Assembly (NCBI RefSeq): GCF_005818865.1
Contig: NZ_VBRY01000013.1
Span: forward strand, 27,265-91,264
DNA: 64,000 bases
From: Mariprofundus erugo
GTDB lineage: Bacteria; Pseudomonadota; Zetaproteobacteria; Mariprofundales; Mariprofundaceae
Direction: 5' to 3'
The notes under the pieces were generated by a model that was given only the letters and a program-made list of their open reading frames with translations, ran no database searches and was not told the origin of the DNA. Made by a program: the position numbers and the translations under genes. This document shows positions 27,711-36,412 of the stretch, one piece after another; the stretch's first letter is position 1, and each line of letters opens with the position of its first letter.

Positions 27711-28397
27711 TCAGCTTGCCGGAGGCTCGGGAGGATCGACATCATCCCTGACCCGCACCGCTGCAGCCGCATGCTTGCGACCATAATCTTCAATAAAAAC
27801 GGTCAGGTTGGCGACAATCAGCGAATAGACCACAATGCCGAGTATCATCGTCATGACAGCGACAATACGGCCGGCCGACGTAATCGGTACAATATCGCCA
27901 TAACCGACCGTCGTCAGCGTAACGAAAGCCCACCACAAGCCATCCTGTATCTCCTTGAACTGGGGGTTCTGCCCGTGCTCCAGCAGAAACGTGGTCGTAC
28001 CAAAGGCAAAGACCAGTCCGAACATCAACGCCATTGCCACCGGCAGGCTCTCACCGGAGAGAATCAGCAGGCGAAGCAGCCGCTCACGGTTGGCCCGGAT
28101 CATGGCGCCAAGGCGAAGGGCCGGAAGCAGGTGCGCCAGCCGCAATGCCATCAGCATTCGTAAAACCGGTGAGGAGAGCAGTACAACCAGCGCCAGATCA
28201 AACCAGTTGGCCTTCATCCACGCTGTGCGGTTCTCATCCAGTCGCCAGCGAATGAAAAACATAATCACAAAGGCAAACAGGGCGGCGATCGTAACCCAGT
28301 CAGGCAGATTCTCTATAAAGGTAGCCGCAACCGCACCAAGGGTGGCGGAAAATAGCCCCGTATCAAGCAGGCGCTGCCAGGCCAGCCTGTGCTTCAT
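27711..28397 (-). CDS. Voltage-gated-like potassium channel
   Basis: A 228-residue integral membrane protein with about five or six membrane segments and a K+-selective pore. The filter T163-V-G-Y-G-D168 is preceded by the pore helix WWAFVTLTT. An Arg-containing segment (VLRMLMALRLAHLLPALRLGAMIRANRERLLR) occupies the place of the voltage sensor. It has no C-terminal RCK/TrkA-N domain, so it belongs to the short 6TM ion-channel group. It sits nine bases downstream of the yqhA gene, a likely operon of two membrane proteins. Confidence 0.88.
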   Translation of the reverse strand: MKHRLAWQRLLDTGLFSATLGAVAATFIENLPDWVTIAALFAFVIMFFIRWRLDENRTAWMKANWFDLALVVLLSSPVLRMLMALRLAHLLPALRLGAMIRANRERLLRLLILSGESLPVAMALMFGLVFAFGTTTFLLEHGQNPQFKEIQDGLWWAFVTLTTVGYGDIVPITSAGRIVAVMTMILGIVVYSLIVANLTVFIEDYGRKHAAAAVRVRDDVDPPEPPAS

Positions 28398-28406
28398 AGC
28401 AACCGC

Positions 28407-28925
28407 TTAGTGTTCGCTTTCACCAGCCTTGTGGCCGAAATAGAGCGCCAGCGAGACCAGGAAAATCCCACCACCCATGTAAAGAATGTTCAACGGATCA
28501 TCGAACTTTACATGCAATACATTCTTGAAGAATGCCACGATCAGAATCATCAGGATTACTTTTCCCAGTCGATCCTTCAGATCATCCAGACTTTCAATCT
28601 GCAACAGCTTCCCGGCTGTCTCGCTGTCACGGGCAAAATCAATCTTGTCGATATGCAGCTCATACACACCGAGCGCAAAAATCAGCAGTACAATCGCCAG
28701 CAGGAAGTCATCGACTGCCGTAATCACATGGCTAACCACAGCGGTATGGAAGTCGCCATCATATTCATGGCCAAGGAACTCAACATTCACATACTCAACC
28801 AGCAGCACCCCCATATCCACCGCAGATGAGACAAACAGCAGGGCCATGCCAACCACACACGACCATACAGCCAGGAGCGTCATATAACGGGAGTTCCACA
28901 ACAGCTTTTCAAGAAATAGTTTCAT
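28407..28925 (-). CDS. yqhA: YqhA family (UPF0114) membrane protein
   Basis: A 172-residue protein with four membrane segments. The start LEKLLWNSRYMTLLAVWSCVVGM and the middle part DDFLLAIVLLIFALGVYELHI with SLDDLKDRLGKVILMILIV match the YqhA/UPF0114 family, function unknown. MKLFLEK at 28925 follows AGGGGA; the longer frame to 28943 is not needed. It is immediately upstream of the potassium-channel gene. Confidence 0.88.
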   Translation of the reverse strand: MKLFLEKLLWNSRYMTLLAVWSCVVGMALLFVSSAVDMGVLLVEYVNVEFLGHEYDGDFHTAVVSHVITAVDDFLLAIVLLIFALGVYELHIDKIDFARDSETAGKLLQIESLDDLKDRLGKVILMILIVAFFKNVLHVKFDDPLNILYMGGGIFLVSLALYFGHKAGESEH

Positions 28926-29021
28926 TATTTTCCCCTCTGCCAATTTTCCGTAAACCTAATGATTTATTTCCGAATCACCAGAGGCAAGAGAGACCGTAAT
29001 TCCGCCCTTGCCGTCCATTCA

Positions 29022-29639
29022 CTATGCCGGCCATGCGCCCGTCCCCTGACGCACCAGTATCGGCTCCCCATCACACAGATCCACCACGGTTGTCGGCTCC
29101 ATTCCTCCCCATCCGGCATCCATCACACCACAGGAGAAATGCTTCAGTAGCGGCACGAATTCATCAGGATCGAAAGCCGCTCCGTCTTCCCCCGGCAACT
29201 CCAGTGTTGTAGCAAGCAAGGGGGTTGCCATCTCTTCCAGCAACATACTGCAGACCGGATGATCCGGCATACGAATACCGACATCCCGGCGCTTGCCAAA
29301 TATTCTGCGCGGCAACTGTGAGTTTGCCGGCAGAATAAATGTATAGGGACCCGGCAGGCAGCGTTTGAGTACACGGTGGGCATGATTATCCATACTGACA
29401 CACATGGCCGCCTGAGAGAGATCGGCACACATCACCGACCACAGATGGGTATCATCCAGCCGCCGCAAGCGACGAATATCCGCAATCGCATCAACAGACT
29501 CGGGCAAACAGAGAAGCACATAGGTGGAGTCGGTCGGCACCACCAGGAAACAGCCCTGCCGTAACAGTTCCCCCCCTCGTTTGATTTGTCGAATCTGCGG
29601 ACGTTCCGGGTTCATCCGGAGGTGTTCAAAAACATGCAT
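29022..29639 (-). CDS. yciO: YciO-type Sua5/YrdC domain protein
   Basis: A 205-residue YrdC-fold protein. The nucleotide/RNA-binding region is conserved: IRQIKRGGELLRQGCFLVVPTDSTYVLLC, LRRLDDTHLWSVMCADLSQ, GPYTFILPAN, RRDVGIRMPDHPV, and TTVVDLCDGEPILVRQGTG. Short length, lack of the Sua5 C-terminal domain and overall pattern place it with YciO rather than TsaC. TsaC makes threonylcarbamoyl-AMP for tRNA t6A; YciO homologues are related but their role is less clear. No neighbour suggests a pathway. Confidence 0.85.
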   Translation of the reverse strand: MHVFEHLRMNPERPQIRQIKRGGELLRQGCFLVVPTDSTYVLLCLPESVDAIADIRRLRRLDDTHLWSVMCADLSQAAMCVSMDNHAHRVLKRCLPGPYTFILPANSQLPRRIFGKRRDVGIRMPDHPVCSMLLEEMATPLLATTLELPGEDGAAFDPDEFVPLLKHFSCGVMDAGWGGMEPTTVVDLCDGEPILVRQGTGAWPA

Positions 29640-29670
29640 AACTCACTACCAAGGTTTCAATATATTCGCC

Positions 29671-29960
29671 AGGAAATCGCTGATTAATCCAGCGATTCCG
29701 AGCGAGCCATGGACGGACGCCACAATCCGGCAGGATAGCCGGATTGGACGGTTTTGCCGCCGCCATGTGAGCTGCAGGACGCAGCGAATCAAATCAGACG
29801 CGTAAGTGCCTGATTTGTATGCAAAGACAAAATGACTCGGGCATCATGCCCTCGCCCTGCGGGCGGCCGTTGGCCGTCCAATCGGCTGCCTGCCTCTTTG
29901 TCACACTTTTGTCTTTGCGAACTGTTTTTTGCCACGAGGGCAATCAATCAGCATCTTCCC
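29671..29960 (+). repeat. Composite dispersed repeat
   Basis: The 29640-29974 spacer holds no gene. It contains the AATCGCTGATTAATCCAGCGATT hairpin, the GAGCCATGGACGG stretch, then the long TGACTCGGGCATCATGCCC ... CTTTGCGAACTG ... CAATCAATCAGCATC module, closely matching 27385-27540 in different order. It lies just downstream of the asmA stop. Confidence 0.7.
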
Positions 29961-29974
29961 AGAGGTGTGGCAAT

Positions 29975-32266
29975 TCAAAAGCGCGGCAGCATGCCACCAA
30001 AACCCTTCAGCAACTGTTGCGCCGGTGCCGCCGGCTGTTGGGTCGGCGCTGCAGGCTGAGCCGGATCAGCCGATTTCTTGCTTCCGCCCAGCAAACCGCC
30101 GAGCGCGCCACCGATCTTCGGATTGTTCAACAGTGCCGGTGCATTATCGATCAGGGTTTTGGCATTGATTTCAGGCTTGATGGAGGGAGCATCAAATGGA
30201 CCGGTGATATGTAGCGGCACAACCAGTCCCTGTCGCAGAACCGTGTCCCCCTGCCCTTTCAGCGTACCCACCACACGCGGCTCAACATGGTAGTCGAGCA
30301 CCTTGCGAACGAGGTCCACCACCCCCTTACCGGTGACGCGCAACAGAGGAGAGGCCATAAACAGATCCGGATTCGTAGCAACACCATTGACGATATCAAA
30401 GCTGCCGGACAACTGTGCGAAGTCCGTCTGCTGCGGCCCGTTTGCCGCTGCAGCAGGATTGGTGAATGCACGAATCGCCCCGGCAATGTCATAGCCCTTG
30501 AGTGCACCATCCTTAAACAGCACGCTACCGCGTCCGTTCAGCGCCTGCACCGCCGATTGGGTCAGACCTGTGGCCTTGAGCTGGGTGTCCATGGCCATCG
30601 TACCGCTCAGCAAATCCATACCGGCAAGTGCCTTAAGCAACGGACCAGCCTGAACGCCGGTCATATGCACCGACTCTTTCCAGCTGGCTGGATAGGTCGC
30701 TGCATTCAGGGATGCTTTTTCAACCACCTTGCCCCCGGCCAGCGTAAAACTTAACGGGTTAAGCTCGAACTGGCCGTTCATGCCATTGATGGTGACGCCA
30801 AAATCGCCCATCTCCAGCCCGCGCAGATAAACTGTAGCGACATTCAGCTGGGTTGTGACGCGCCAGCTTTTAAGGAAACGCAGATCAGGCTCAGCCGGTG
30901 CCTCCACCGCAACTGCTTCCGGAACCAGCGTAAGCGCAGCCGATTTCTGCTCTGCCTGCCCCTGTGGCAGCCACGGATCCATATGCAGCTGCTTACCATT
31001 GATCCGCAAGCGAATATCCGGCCCGGCAAACGCCACCGCACCGGTGAGTTTGAGGACGTCCTGATCAAGCATCAGTTGCATATCACTGATATCGAGATGA
31101 TCGGCGTTGCCTGCCAGCAGGGCATTCAGTGCCAACTGTGTCCATGGTGCGGGATGAGCGCCATACAGATCCTGCAATGCAGGTACAAACGGTGTCAGCC
31201 AGCTGCGAGTAATCGGTTGCGTTTCAACATGCAGCTGAAAAGCAGGCTTTGTGGAAAGCTTCTGCAGCGAGCCATTCACAGCAAGCAGCGACTTGCTGTC
31301 GACGGCGAGCGCCAGCGTACCGATTTTAAGCATATCCGCATTCGGCATCTCCACCTTCCAGCTCAACGCCAGCTTGTGTGCCGCATCCAGTGAAACAGAT
31401 CCCTCTCCGAGACGAAGGCCATCGGGGTGCTGCTCAATATTAGCCGTCAATCCGACTGTCGCGCTGTTCACATCACCAAGCTGGGCCGGCCAACCGGAGA
31501 TCATGCCGGCAAATGGCTGCAGATGAATATTTTCCGCTTTCAAATGCCCTTGCAGAGGCAGACTGGCAGGGTTGATGGTAGCAAGATCACCGATCGGGCC
31601 GACATTGGCATCCAGCTCAAACGGGTTGCCGCTGAGTTTACCTGATACAGTAACCGAAACAGGCCGCTTGAGCTGAACATCTTTCAGCATCACTGCCAAT
31701 TCGGTCAATGCCACCGGCTTCTCTTTTCCATCCACCCAGGTCAGCTCGCCATCGGTCAGTGAAAGTGACTCCGCCTGCAGTGCAACCAGAGCCATGCCAC
31801 CGGCAACATCCTTGCCTCCGGTCGCCGGAGCCACAGGTGCTGCTGCGGCAGCTGATGCAGGTGCCTGGCCGGCCAGATCACCCCAGTTGGTATCACCGTT
31901 TTCATGCCGCTCCAGATAAAGCTGCGGTGCAACCACCTCAAAATGTTTGATTTCAATACTTTTACTCAACAACGGCAGCAGCGCCAGCTTCACATGCAGC
32001 TTCTGTACCGATACAAAGTCATGACTGGAAAAGCCCGACCGGTTGGCCAGGCGAACATCATCAAGTTCGACACCCACCCATGGGAACAGCGACGCACTGA
32101 TATTTCCAACCACCAGTTTTCGGCCTGTTGCGTCCTCGACCTTTTTCTCGATCTCTCCCTTGTAACTGTTGATATCGATAAAAAACGGCGCTGCCAGCAA
32201 CAGCACAATCACCAGTCCTACCACGCCAAGCGTATAGCGGATGGTTTTTGTCAGGGCGGTACTCAT
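29975..32266 (-). CDS. AsmA family protein
   Basis: A 763-residue envelope protein. One N-terminal membrane anchor (about 10-30, LGVVGLVIVLLLAAPFFIDI) is followed by the conserved INSYKGEIEKKVEDATGRKLVVGNISASLFPWVGVELDDVRL and a long beta-rich periplasmic part ending in AsmA_2-type repeats. Relatives (AsmA, YhdP, TamB) act in phospholipid transport between membranes or in outer-membrane assembly. The C-terminus has a low-complexity Pro/Ala/Gln linker (about 730-755). AAGGAG lies eight bases before the ATG. It stands alone. Confidence 0.9.
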   Translation of the reverse strand: MSTALTKTIRYTLGVVGLVIVLLLAAPFFIDINSYKGEIEKKVEDATGRKLVVGNISASLFPWVGVELDDVRLANRSGFSSHDFVSVQKLHVKLALLPLLSKSIEIKHFEVVAPQLYLERHENGDTNWGDLAGQAPASAAAAAPVAPATGGKDVAGGMALVALQAESLSLTDGELTWVDGKEKPVALTELAVMLKDVQLKRPVSVTVSGKLSGNPFELDANVGPIGDLATINPASLPLQGHLKAENIHLQPFAGMISGWPAQLGDVNSATVGLTANIEQHPDGLRLGEGSVSLDAAHKLALSWKVEMPNADMLKIGTLALAVDSKSLLAVNGSLQKLSTKPAFQLHVETQPITRSWLTPFVPALQDLYGAHPAPWTQLALNALLAGNADHLDISDMQLMLDQDVLKLTGAVAFAGPDIRLRINGKQLHMDPWLPQGQAEQKSAALTLVPEAVAVEAPAEPDLRFLKSWRVTTQLNVATVYLRGLEMGDFGVTINGMNGQFELNPLSFTLAGGKVVEKASLNAATYPASWKESVHMTGVQAGPLLKALAGMDLLSGTMAMDTQLKATGLTQSAVQALNGRGSVLFKDGALKGYDIAGAIRAFTNPAAAANGPQQTDFAQLSGSFDIVNGVATNPDLFMASPLLRVTGKGVVDLVRKVLDYHVEPRVVGTLKGQGDTVLRQGLVVPLHITGPFDAPSIKPEINAKTLIDNAPALLNNPKIGGALGGLLGGSKKSADPAQPAAPTQQPAAPAQQLLKGFGGMLPRF

Positions 32267-32393
32267 AGATATACTCCTTGATCATCTTGCCTTGATTGTC
32301 CCCGGCCTGACAAAAAAAGCCGGCAACAGACATACATCGTTTAAATATTCAAAACACCAACAGAATAACAGGCGAGGCCTGACTTGCAATCAT

Positions 32394-33050
32394 TCAACCG
32401 GCTGACAGAGGAGGAAAATATTCAAGCAGACGAGCAAACGCATGCACCACACCATCAGCACCGGAGTGCAGCAGCCCCTCCTCGGATGAGGCACCGAATG
32501 ACACGCCGATGGCGCGAACTCCCGCCGCCCTGGCCATCTGCATATCGAAAACAGCGTCCCCTACCACGGTCGTGTGCGCCGGCAGCACCCCCATCTCATC
32601 CATACACTCGAGTACCATGGCCGGGTGCGGCTTGGAGTGGGTACAGTCAGCTGTACGCAGCACCATGAAATAGTCGGCCAGTTCAAACGTCTCGATCACC
32701 CGCTGCAGCCCGGACCTTGATTTACCGGTCACCACCCCCATCCAGTAGCCCCGGCGCCGCAACTCATCCAGCGTCTCCCGCACTTCCGGATAAAGCGTCA
32801 CCTGATGCTCAAGCATGCGGTAGTGATCACGATAGGCATCACAAATGGAGGCGTGCAGCGCCACATCATCACTCAAACAGGCCACTGCACGCAGCAGCGA
32901 CAGCCCGGTGATATTCTGAATCGCCTGTGACTCAGGCTCAGGCAGACCGCAAGTGACAAAGGCCTGCTGCATCGCCTGCGTGATCAACCCCTGCGAGTCG
33001 GTCAGTGTTCCATCGCAATCAAACAATATCAGTGATGCACAACCACTCAC
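32394..33050 (-). CDS. HAD-superfamily phosphatase (phosphoglycolate phosphatase-like)
   Basis: About 218 residues. The HAD nucleophile motif DCDGTLTDS lies close to the N-terminus, the helical cap comes next, then motif II VVTGKS, motif III Lys (HSKPHP) and motif IV VGDAVFDMQMA. It resembles Gph/YqaB-like enzymes; the true substrate is uncertain. A GTG start at 33050 (M-SGCASLILF) is preferred because AGGAGG lies five bases before it. The frame extends 12 codons upstream to an ATG at 33086, which has no ribosome site. Confidence 0.85.
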   Translation of the reverse strand: MSGCASLILFDCDGTLTDSQGLITQAMQQAFVTCGLPEPESQAIQNITGLSLLRAVACLSDDVALHASICDAYRDHYRMLEHQVTLYPEVRETLDELRRRGYWMGVVTGKSRSGLQRVIETFELADYFMVLRTADCTHSKPHPAMVLECMDEMGVLPAHTTVVGDAVFDMQMARAAGVRAIGVSFGASSEEGLLHSGADGVVHAFARLLEYFPPLSAG

Positions 33051-33195
33051 ATATTCCTCCTGATAGCCAACAATAAATCTGTACACAATAAAGAAGCCGA
33101 TAGCCGCAGCGCCATAACCGGCTCAACCACACACATATGCACTTGCATCTTTGAATCGCTGCCGCAAGGCTGCGCATCCCCTTGGAGGTTTTTGC

Positions 33196-33729
33196 ATGAA
33201 CTACTTCGATAAAAACAAACCGATGCAGTCGCTGATACCTGCCCTGAAAGACATATTCAGCGCGCCAGCTGCGTTTTTCGCCGAATTGCCAAGCGCGGCC
33301 TTCTACAGCAACCCGTTCTTTTTTGCATCCATTGTCATCTTCTTCGCCACCTTTATCGGCGTACCTTTTTACAGCCTGGCACTGCTGTTTATGATCCCGG
33401 TCATCTGGTCACTGTCACTGATCAGCCTCTGGCTCTGGGCCACCTACATGGGCTGGGCCGTGCGTGTATTCGCCAAAGGCAAACTGACCACAACCAACGC
33501 ATTCCAGATCAGCGCATACGCAGCCGCACCACTGGCACTGTCGACCATTCCCTATGTCGGCGCCATTGCCGGCCTGTGGAACCTCTACCTGCTGTGGGTC
33601 GCACTGGTGAATCGCTGCCGTGTATCTTCGGCAACCGCCATCATGATTATTGCCATTCCAACCCTGCTCACGGCCGGATCAGTTGTACTGCTTACCACTA
33701 CGCTCATGAAAATGGCTCATATTTCGTAA
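33196..33729 (+). CDS. Yip1-domain membrane protein
   Basis: A 177-residue integral membrane protein with five hydrophobic segments. The arrangement (a polar N-terminus ending LKDIFSAPAAFFAEL, a membrane core, the central FQISAYAAAPLALSTIPYVGAIAGLWNLYLLWVAL, and a final hydrophobic helix) is that of bacterial Yip1/YIF1-like proteins, whose role is unknown. GGAGGT precedes the ATG at 33196; the longer frame to 33151 is not supported. A strong terminator follows. Confidence 0.8.
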   Translation: MNYFDKNKPMQSLIPALKDIFSAPAAFFAELPSAAFYSNPFFFASIVIFFATFIGVPFYSLALLFMIPVIWSLSLISLWLWATYMGWAVRVFAKGKLTTTNAFQISAYAAAPLALSTIPYVGAIAGLWNLYLLWVALVNRCRVSSATAIMIIAIPTLLTAGSVVLLTTTLMKMAHIS

Positions 33730-33735
33730 TTCGCA

Positions 33736-33779
33736 TCTGGCCGTGACCGACAAGGCATGTGAGGTCACGGCCAGATTTT
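33736..33779 (+). terminator. Rho-independent terminator after the Yip1-domain gene
   Basis: A perfect 13-bp stem (TCTGGCCGTGACC / GGTCACGGCCAGA) with a 14-base loop, followed by TTTT. The rest of the 33780-33960 stretch holds nothing recognisable. Confidence 0.85.
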
Positions 33780-33965
33780 CACCCGCACCACGGCAACATG
33801 CATCACAGCAGTCGCATCCCCCGAAAATAGCAGCAATGCATCTCGTGCCCCCCACCAACAACCAACAGGTACACCCGGGACACATTCAGCAGAATAAACA
33901 CACAGATTCCCCGCTCAATGCACGCGAACTGATATCACAGCATCACCGTCACAGAATCCCATGAC

Positions 33966-34150
33966 GCAAGGAAAGCGCTGATTCACCAAGCATTTCCTTG
34001 CGAACTACGGACGCACACCACAATCCGGCCGGGCGACTTGGCCGCAGCCGGAATGCAGCGAAAAAATCGGGCGCGCATGCCTGATTCGTAACACGATCTT
34101 ACCTTTGCGGGCTGTATTTTATCAGGAGACACCCATCAGTATCGCCTTAA
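33966..34150 (+). repeat. Diverged copy of the dispersed repeat
   Basis: It shows the ordered features of the family in degraded form: AAGCGCTGATT...AGCATTTCC hairpin, ACGGACGCACACCACAATCCGG, then CTTTGCGGGCTGTATTTTATCAGGAGACACCCATCAGTATCGCC. Confidence 0.5.
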
Positions 34151-34187
34151 CGGAAAACGCATCAACCACAACCGGTGTGCTACGTGC

Positions 34188-35027
34188 TTACTGGAACTTC
34201 AGCACCAGCATCTTGCCACCGGTCATATCGGCCAGCTTCTGAAATGCATATTTGGTATTCCCGTTACTGGTTCCCAGCGGCAGGGTAAACACAGGCGCAG
34301 GAATCTCGTGATAACGCACTTCATCGGTCGGTGGCTCATCACCGATCAGCAGGTAGGCTCCGGGCACAGGTGAATCTGCAGCTATATGTCTGAAAGCGTG
34401 ACCGATGGTCTCATCGGTACCTACAAACGGAGCATCGGCCATCAGCTGGTCGAACATCTCACCCATACTGCCCGTATATGTGCCTTCACGACGATCCGCA
34501 TACCAGCTGACCGCTGACAGGTGTTTACCCGAGCGGATTGCAATCAGCCGCAGCACCGGCACCAGGAAGGTGGTCACACCGTGCATCGAGCCCGTCCCAT
34601 CGACAACGAGGTGAAGGTCCTTACCCGGAAGGTTGCGCAGCCCTTCAACAAACATATCGAAATCCTTGCGCCCCTTGCCGGTCGCCATGCCGGCAGAGAG
34701 CAACACCTGATCCACTTTCTCCTGCACATCCTTGCCACTCACCAGCGCATCGACGTTCTTCAACTGCTCCTGCGCATTGACGCTGGCAAGATTGTTAATC
34801 TCATGCTGCAACTCAAGATTCTCGTGCTTCGCCTCGGCAAGCTTCTTCTTCAGGTCGGCAATCTCCTGCTGCGTCTCTTCTGCCTTGCCACTTCCCTGCA
34901 GCTGCGCATTAATCAAAATCAGGGCAAACAGAAAGATGAACGCCGCCAGCATAAGCAGCGCCATATCCGAAAATATTTCGTAAAAGTTATCCTGTTGACT
35001 TGTTCTTTGCCTGCGCATGTGAGCCAT
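34188..35027 (-). CDS. MotB/TolR-like membrane protein with a von Willebrand factor A domain
   Basis: A 279-residue protein with an unusual architecture. A single N-terminal membrane helix (about 18-40) starts with FSDMALLML, whose Asp21 sits where MotB/ExbD/ZorB carry the ion-binding Asp. A coiled coil (about 47-93) leads to a VWA domain (about 135-279) with a metal site: D143-G-T-G-S147, then Thr204 or Asp205, and Asp230 in YLLIGDEPP. There is no OmpA-like peptidoglycan-binding domain. Its ATG overlaps the stop of the MotA-like gene (ATGA), so the two are translationally coupled and almost surely form one complex. Function unknown. Confidence 0.85.
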   Translation of the reverse strand: MAHMRRQRTSQQDNFYEIFSDMALLMLAAFIFLFALILINAQLQGSGKAEETQQEIADLKKKLAEAKHENLELQHEINNLASVNAQEQLKNVDALVSGKDVQEKVDQVLLSAGMATGKGRKDFDMFVEGLRNLPGKDLHLVVDGTGSMHGVTTFLVPVLRLIAIRSGKHLSAVSWYADRREGTYTGSMGEMFDQLMADAPFVGTDETIGHAFRHIAADSPVPGAYLLIGDEPPTDEVRYHEIPAPVFTLPLGTSNGNTKYAFQKLADMTGGKMLVLKFQ

Positions 35028-36013
35028 CAGTCCTTGCGACGATTAAACATACGGGTCAGCAGCCCGGGCCGGATACTCAATGCATAGCGGGCATGGCCAC
35101 CAGCCATCTTGCGAATAGGATCATCATCGGCCAGCGCACCGAGCTCCTGATGCATTTTTGCCGCCTCTTCGCGCAGGTATCCCATCTCCTCACGACTCGC
35201 CTTCAGCGCAAGATTAAGCAACTCCACCCGCCCCTGAAGCTGCTGCACACTTGCATCCAGCGCCCGGATATTACGGTCATCGCTCGGCTCAAGGTCGGAT
35301 GAGGCATGAACAATACAGGAGCGAAGCATCAGATCCTGCAAACCATTGACCGATGCATCGGTAATCCATGAGAACACCCGCAGCAGAATACCGCCCAGTA
35401 CCGAGCCGATCAGGGTGGTATAAAAAGCTACACCCATACCATTCATGGCACTGCGCAAACCTTCCACCAGCAGGTGCTGATCGACCCCCAGAGAGCCGAG
35501 CGCCCCGCTCAAACCATTCATGGTAATGGTCATACCGAGCACGGTGCCAATCAAGCCGAGTGTAATCATCAGATTGCCCAGCAATCCGACAAACTGACTC
35601 AACCTGTGCTGTGAGGAAAATTCAACATCGATGAGCGCATCGACATCCACGCGCCCGTTGCGCTCGGTAATGATATGAACCGCATCAATAAAGCGATCGA
35701 CCAGGTGATTGCTGCCACTTTTAACCGCTCCGGCGATGCCTCTGTTTACCATCAGCGACTCGATACGGTAAGCGCGGAACCACTCGGCAGTCAGCTTCAT
35801 CGCCTGAACAAAGCTGATCGAAACACCCAGCGCAAACATGCCGATAATCATCCATGTCACATGGGTCTGATCATTCTCGACAAACTCGATCACATTGGCC
35901 TTGCGTGACATCATGGCAAACACGGTCAATGCCGAAATAGCCCATCCCATCCACAAGGCGAATGTTCTCAGCGCACGTTGATCGGCTGATTTCTGAATTA
36001 CATTTGAAGCCAT
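35027..36013 (-). CDS. MotA/TolQ/ExbB-like proton-channel protein
   Basis: A 328-residue inner-membrane protein. Four membrane segments lie at about 17-35, 52-70, 141-164 and 193-212. TM3 (LLGNLMITLGLIGTVLGMTIT) and TM4 (GVAFYTTLIGSVLGGIL) have the GxxGTVxGM and TTxxG signatures of the family, including the conserved Thr residues lining the ion path. The C-terminal cytoplasmic tail (from about 240) is predicted coiled coil (SVQQLQGRVELLNLALKASREEM), as in stator units with long tails such as ZorA. The ATG at 36013 follows AGAGGGAC. It is the first gene of a two-gene operon with the VWA protein. Confidence 0.88.
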   Translation of the reverse strand: MASNVIQKSADQRALRTFALWMGWAISALTVFAMMSRKANVIEFVENDQTHVTWMIIGMFALGVSISFVQAMKLTAEWFRAYRIESLMVNRGIAGAVKSGSNHLVDRFIDAVHIITERNGRVDVDALIDVEFSSQHRLSQFVGLLGNLMITLGLIGTVLGMTITMNGLSGALGSLGVDQHLLVEGLRSAMNGMGVAFYTTLIGSVLGGILLRVFSWITDASVNGLQDLMLRSCIVHASSDLEPSDDRNIRALDASVQQLQGRVELLNLALKASREEMGYLREEAAKMHQELGALADDDPIRKMAGGHARYALSIRPGLLTRMFNRRKD

Positions 36014-36146
36014 AGGTCCCTCTCTGAAGCATACATGGGTACCCCGCTTTACCTCCCGCGCCCACACATTGAGAAGACAGGTAATCAGCGCACACCATCA
36101 AACGGCCGCCATCATAACGGATCGTAAACAAAAATGTGCAAAAAAA

Positions 36147-36178
36147 AGGCCCGGAAAGCGAACTTTCCGGGCCTTTTT
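36147..36178 (-). terminator. Terminator of the haemoglobin operon
   Basis: A perfect 12-bp stem AGGCCCGGAAAG / CTTTCCGGGCCT with a CGAA loop. It is flanked by A-tract on the left and T-tract on the right, so it works in either direction. It separates the 34-residue peptide gene from the proton-channel operon. Confidence 0.9.
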
Positions 36179-36196
36179 ATGAATCGGTTTTACTTA

Positions 36197-36301
36197 TTAT
36201 TCTACGCGACCCTTATCGGCCATACCTGAAAGCAATGTCGGCATAACAAGCCCGAACACTACAAACATCAGGAAAACAGGAACAAATGTCTCTAAATGCA
36301 T
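36197..36301 (-). CDS. 34-residue single-helix membrane peptide, paralogue of a haemoglobin anchor
   Basis: MHLETFVPVFLMFVVFGLVM and a short polar tail ending DKGRVE. This copies the first 33 residues of the membrane-anchored truncated haemoglobin at 37473-37967 (MHLETFIPVFIMFAVFGLIM ... DKGRV) with only conservative changes. GGGAGG lies eight bases before the ATG, and a strong terminator follows the stop. It is the last gene of the haemoglobin-reductase operon. A role as membrane anchor or oligomerisation helix for the haemoglobin complex is inference. Confidence 0.75.
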   Translation of the reverse strand: MHLETFVPVFLMFVVFGLVMPTLLSGMADKGRVE

Positions 36302-36412
36302 TACCAAACCTCCCGGGAATTCTCTGCCGGGCACACTATCTTTGGCCATATCGTATGGCAAGTGCCGGAATGATGGCTCCCCAAACAACCGGAAAGCAGT
36401 CAATCAGTCTTG

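Noticed and set aside
34188..36013. Zorya defence system
   Set aside because: ZorA/ZorB-like features exist, but the second protein lacks the peptidoglycan-binding domain and no ZorC, ZorD or ZorE gene follows.
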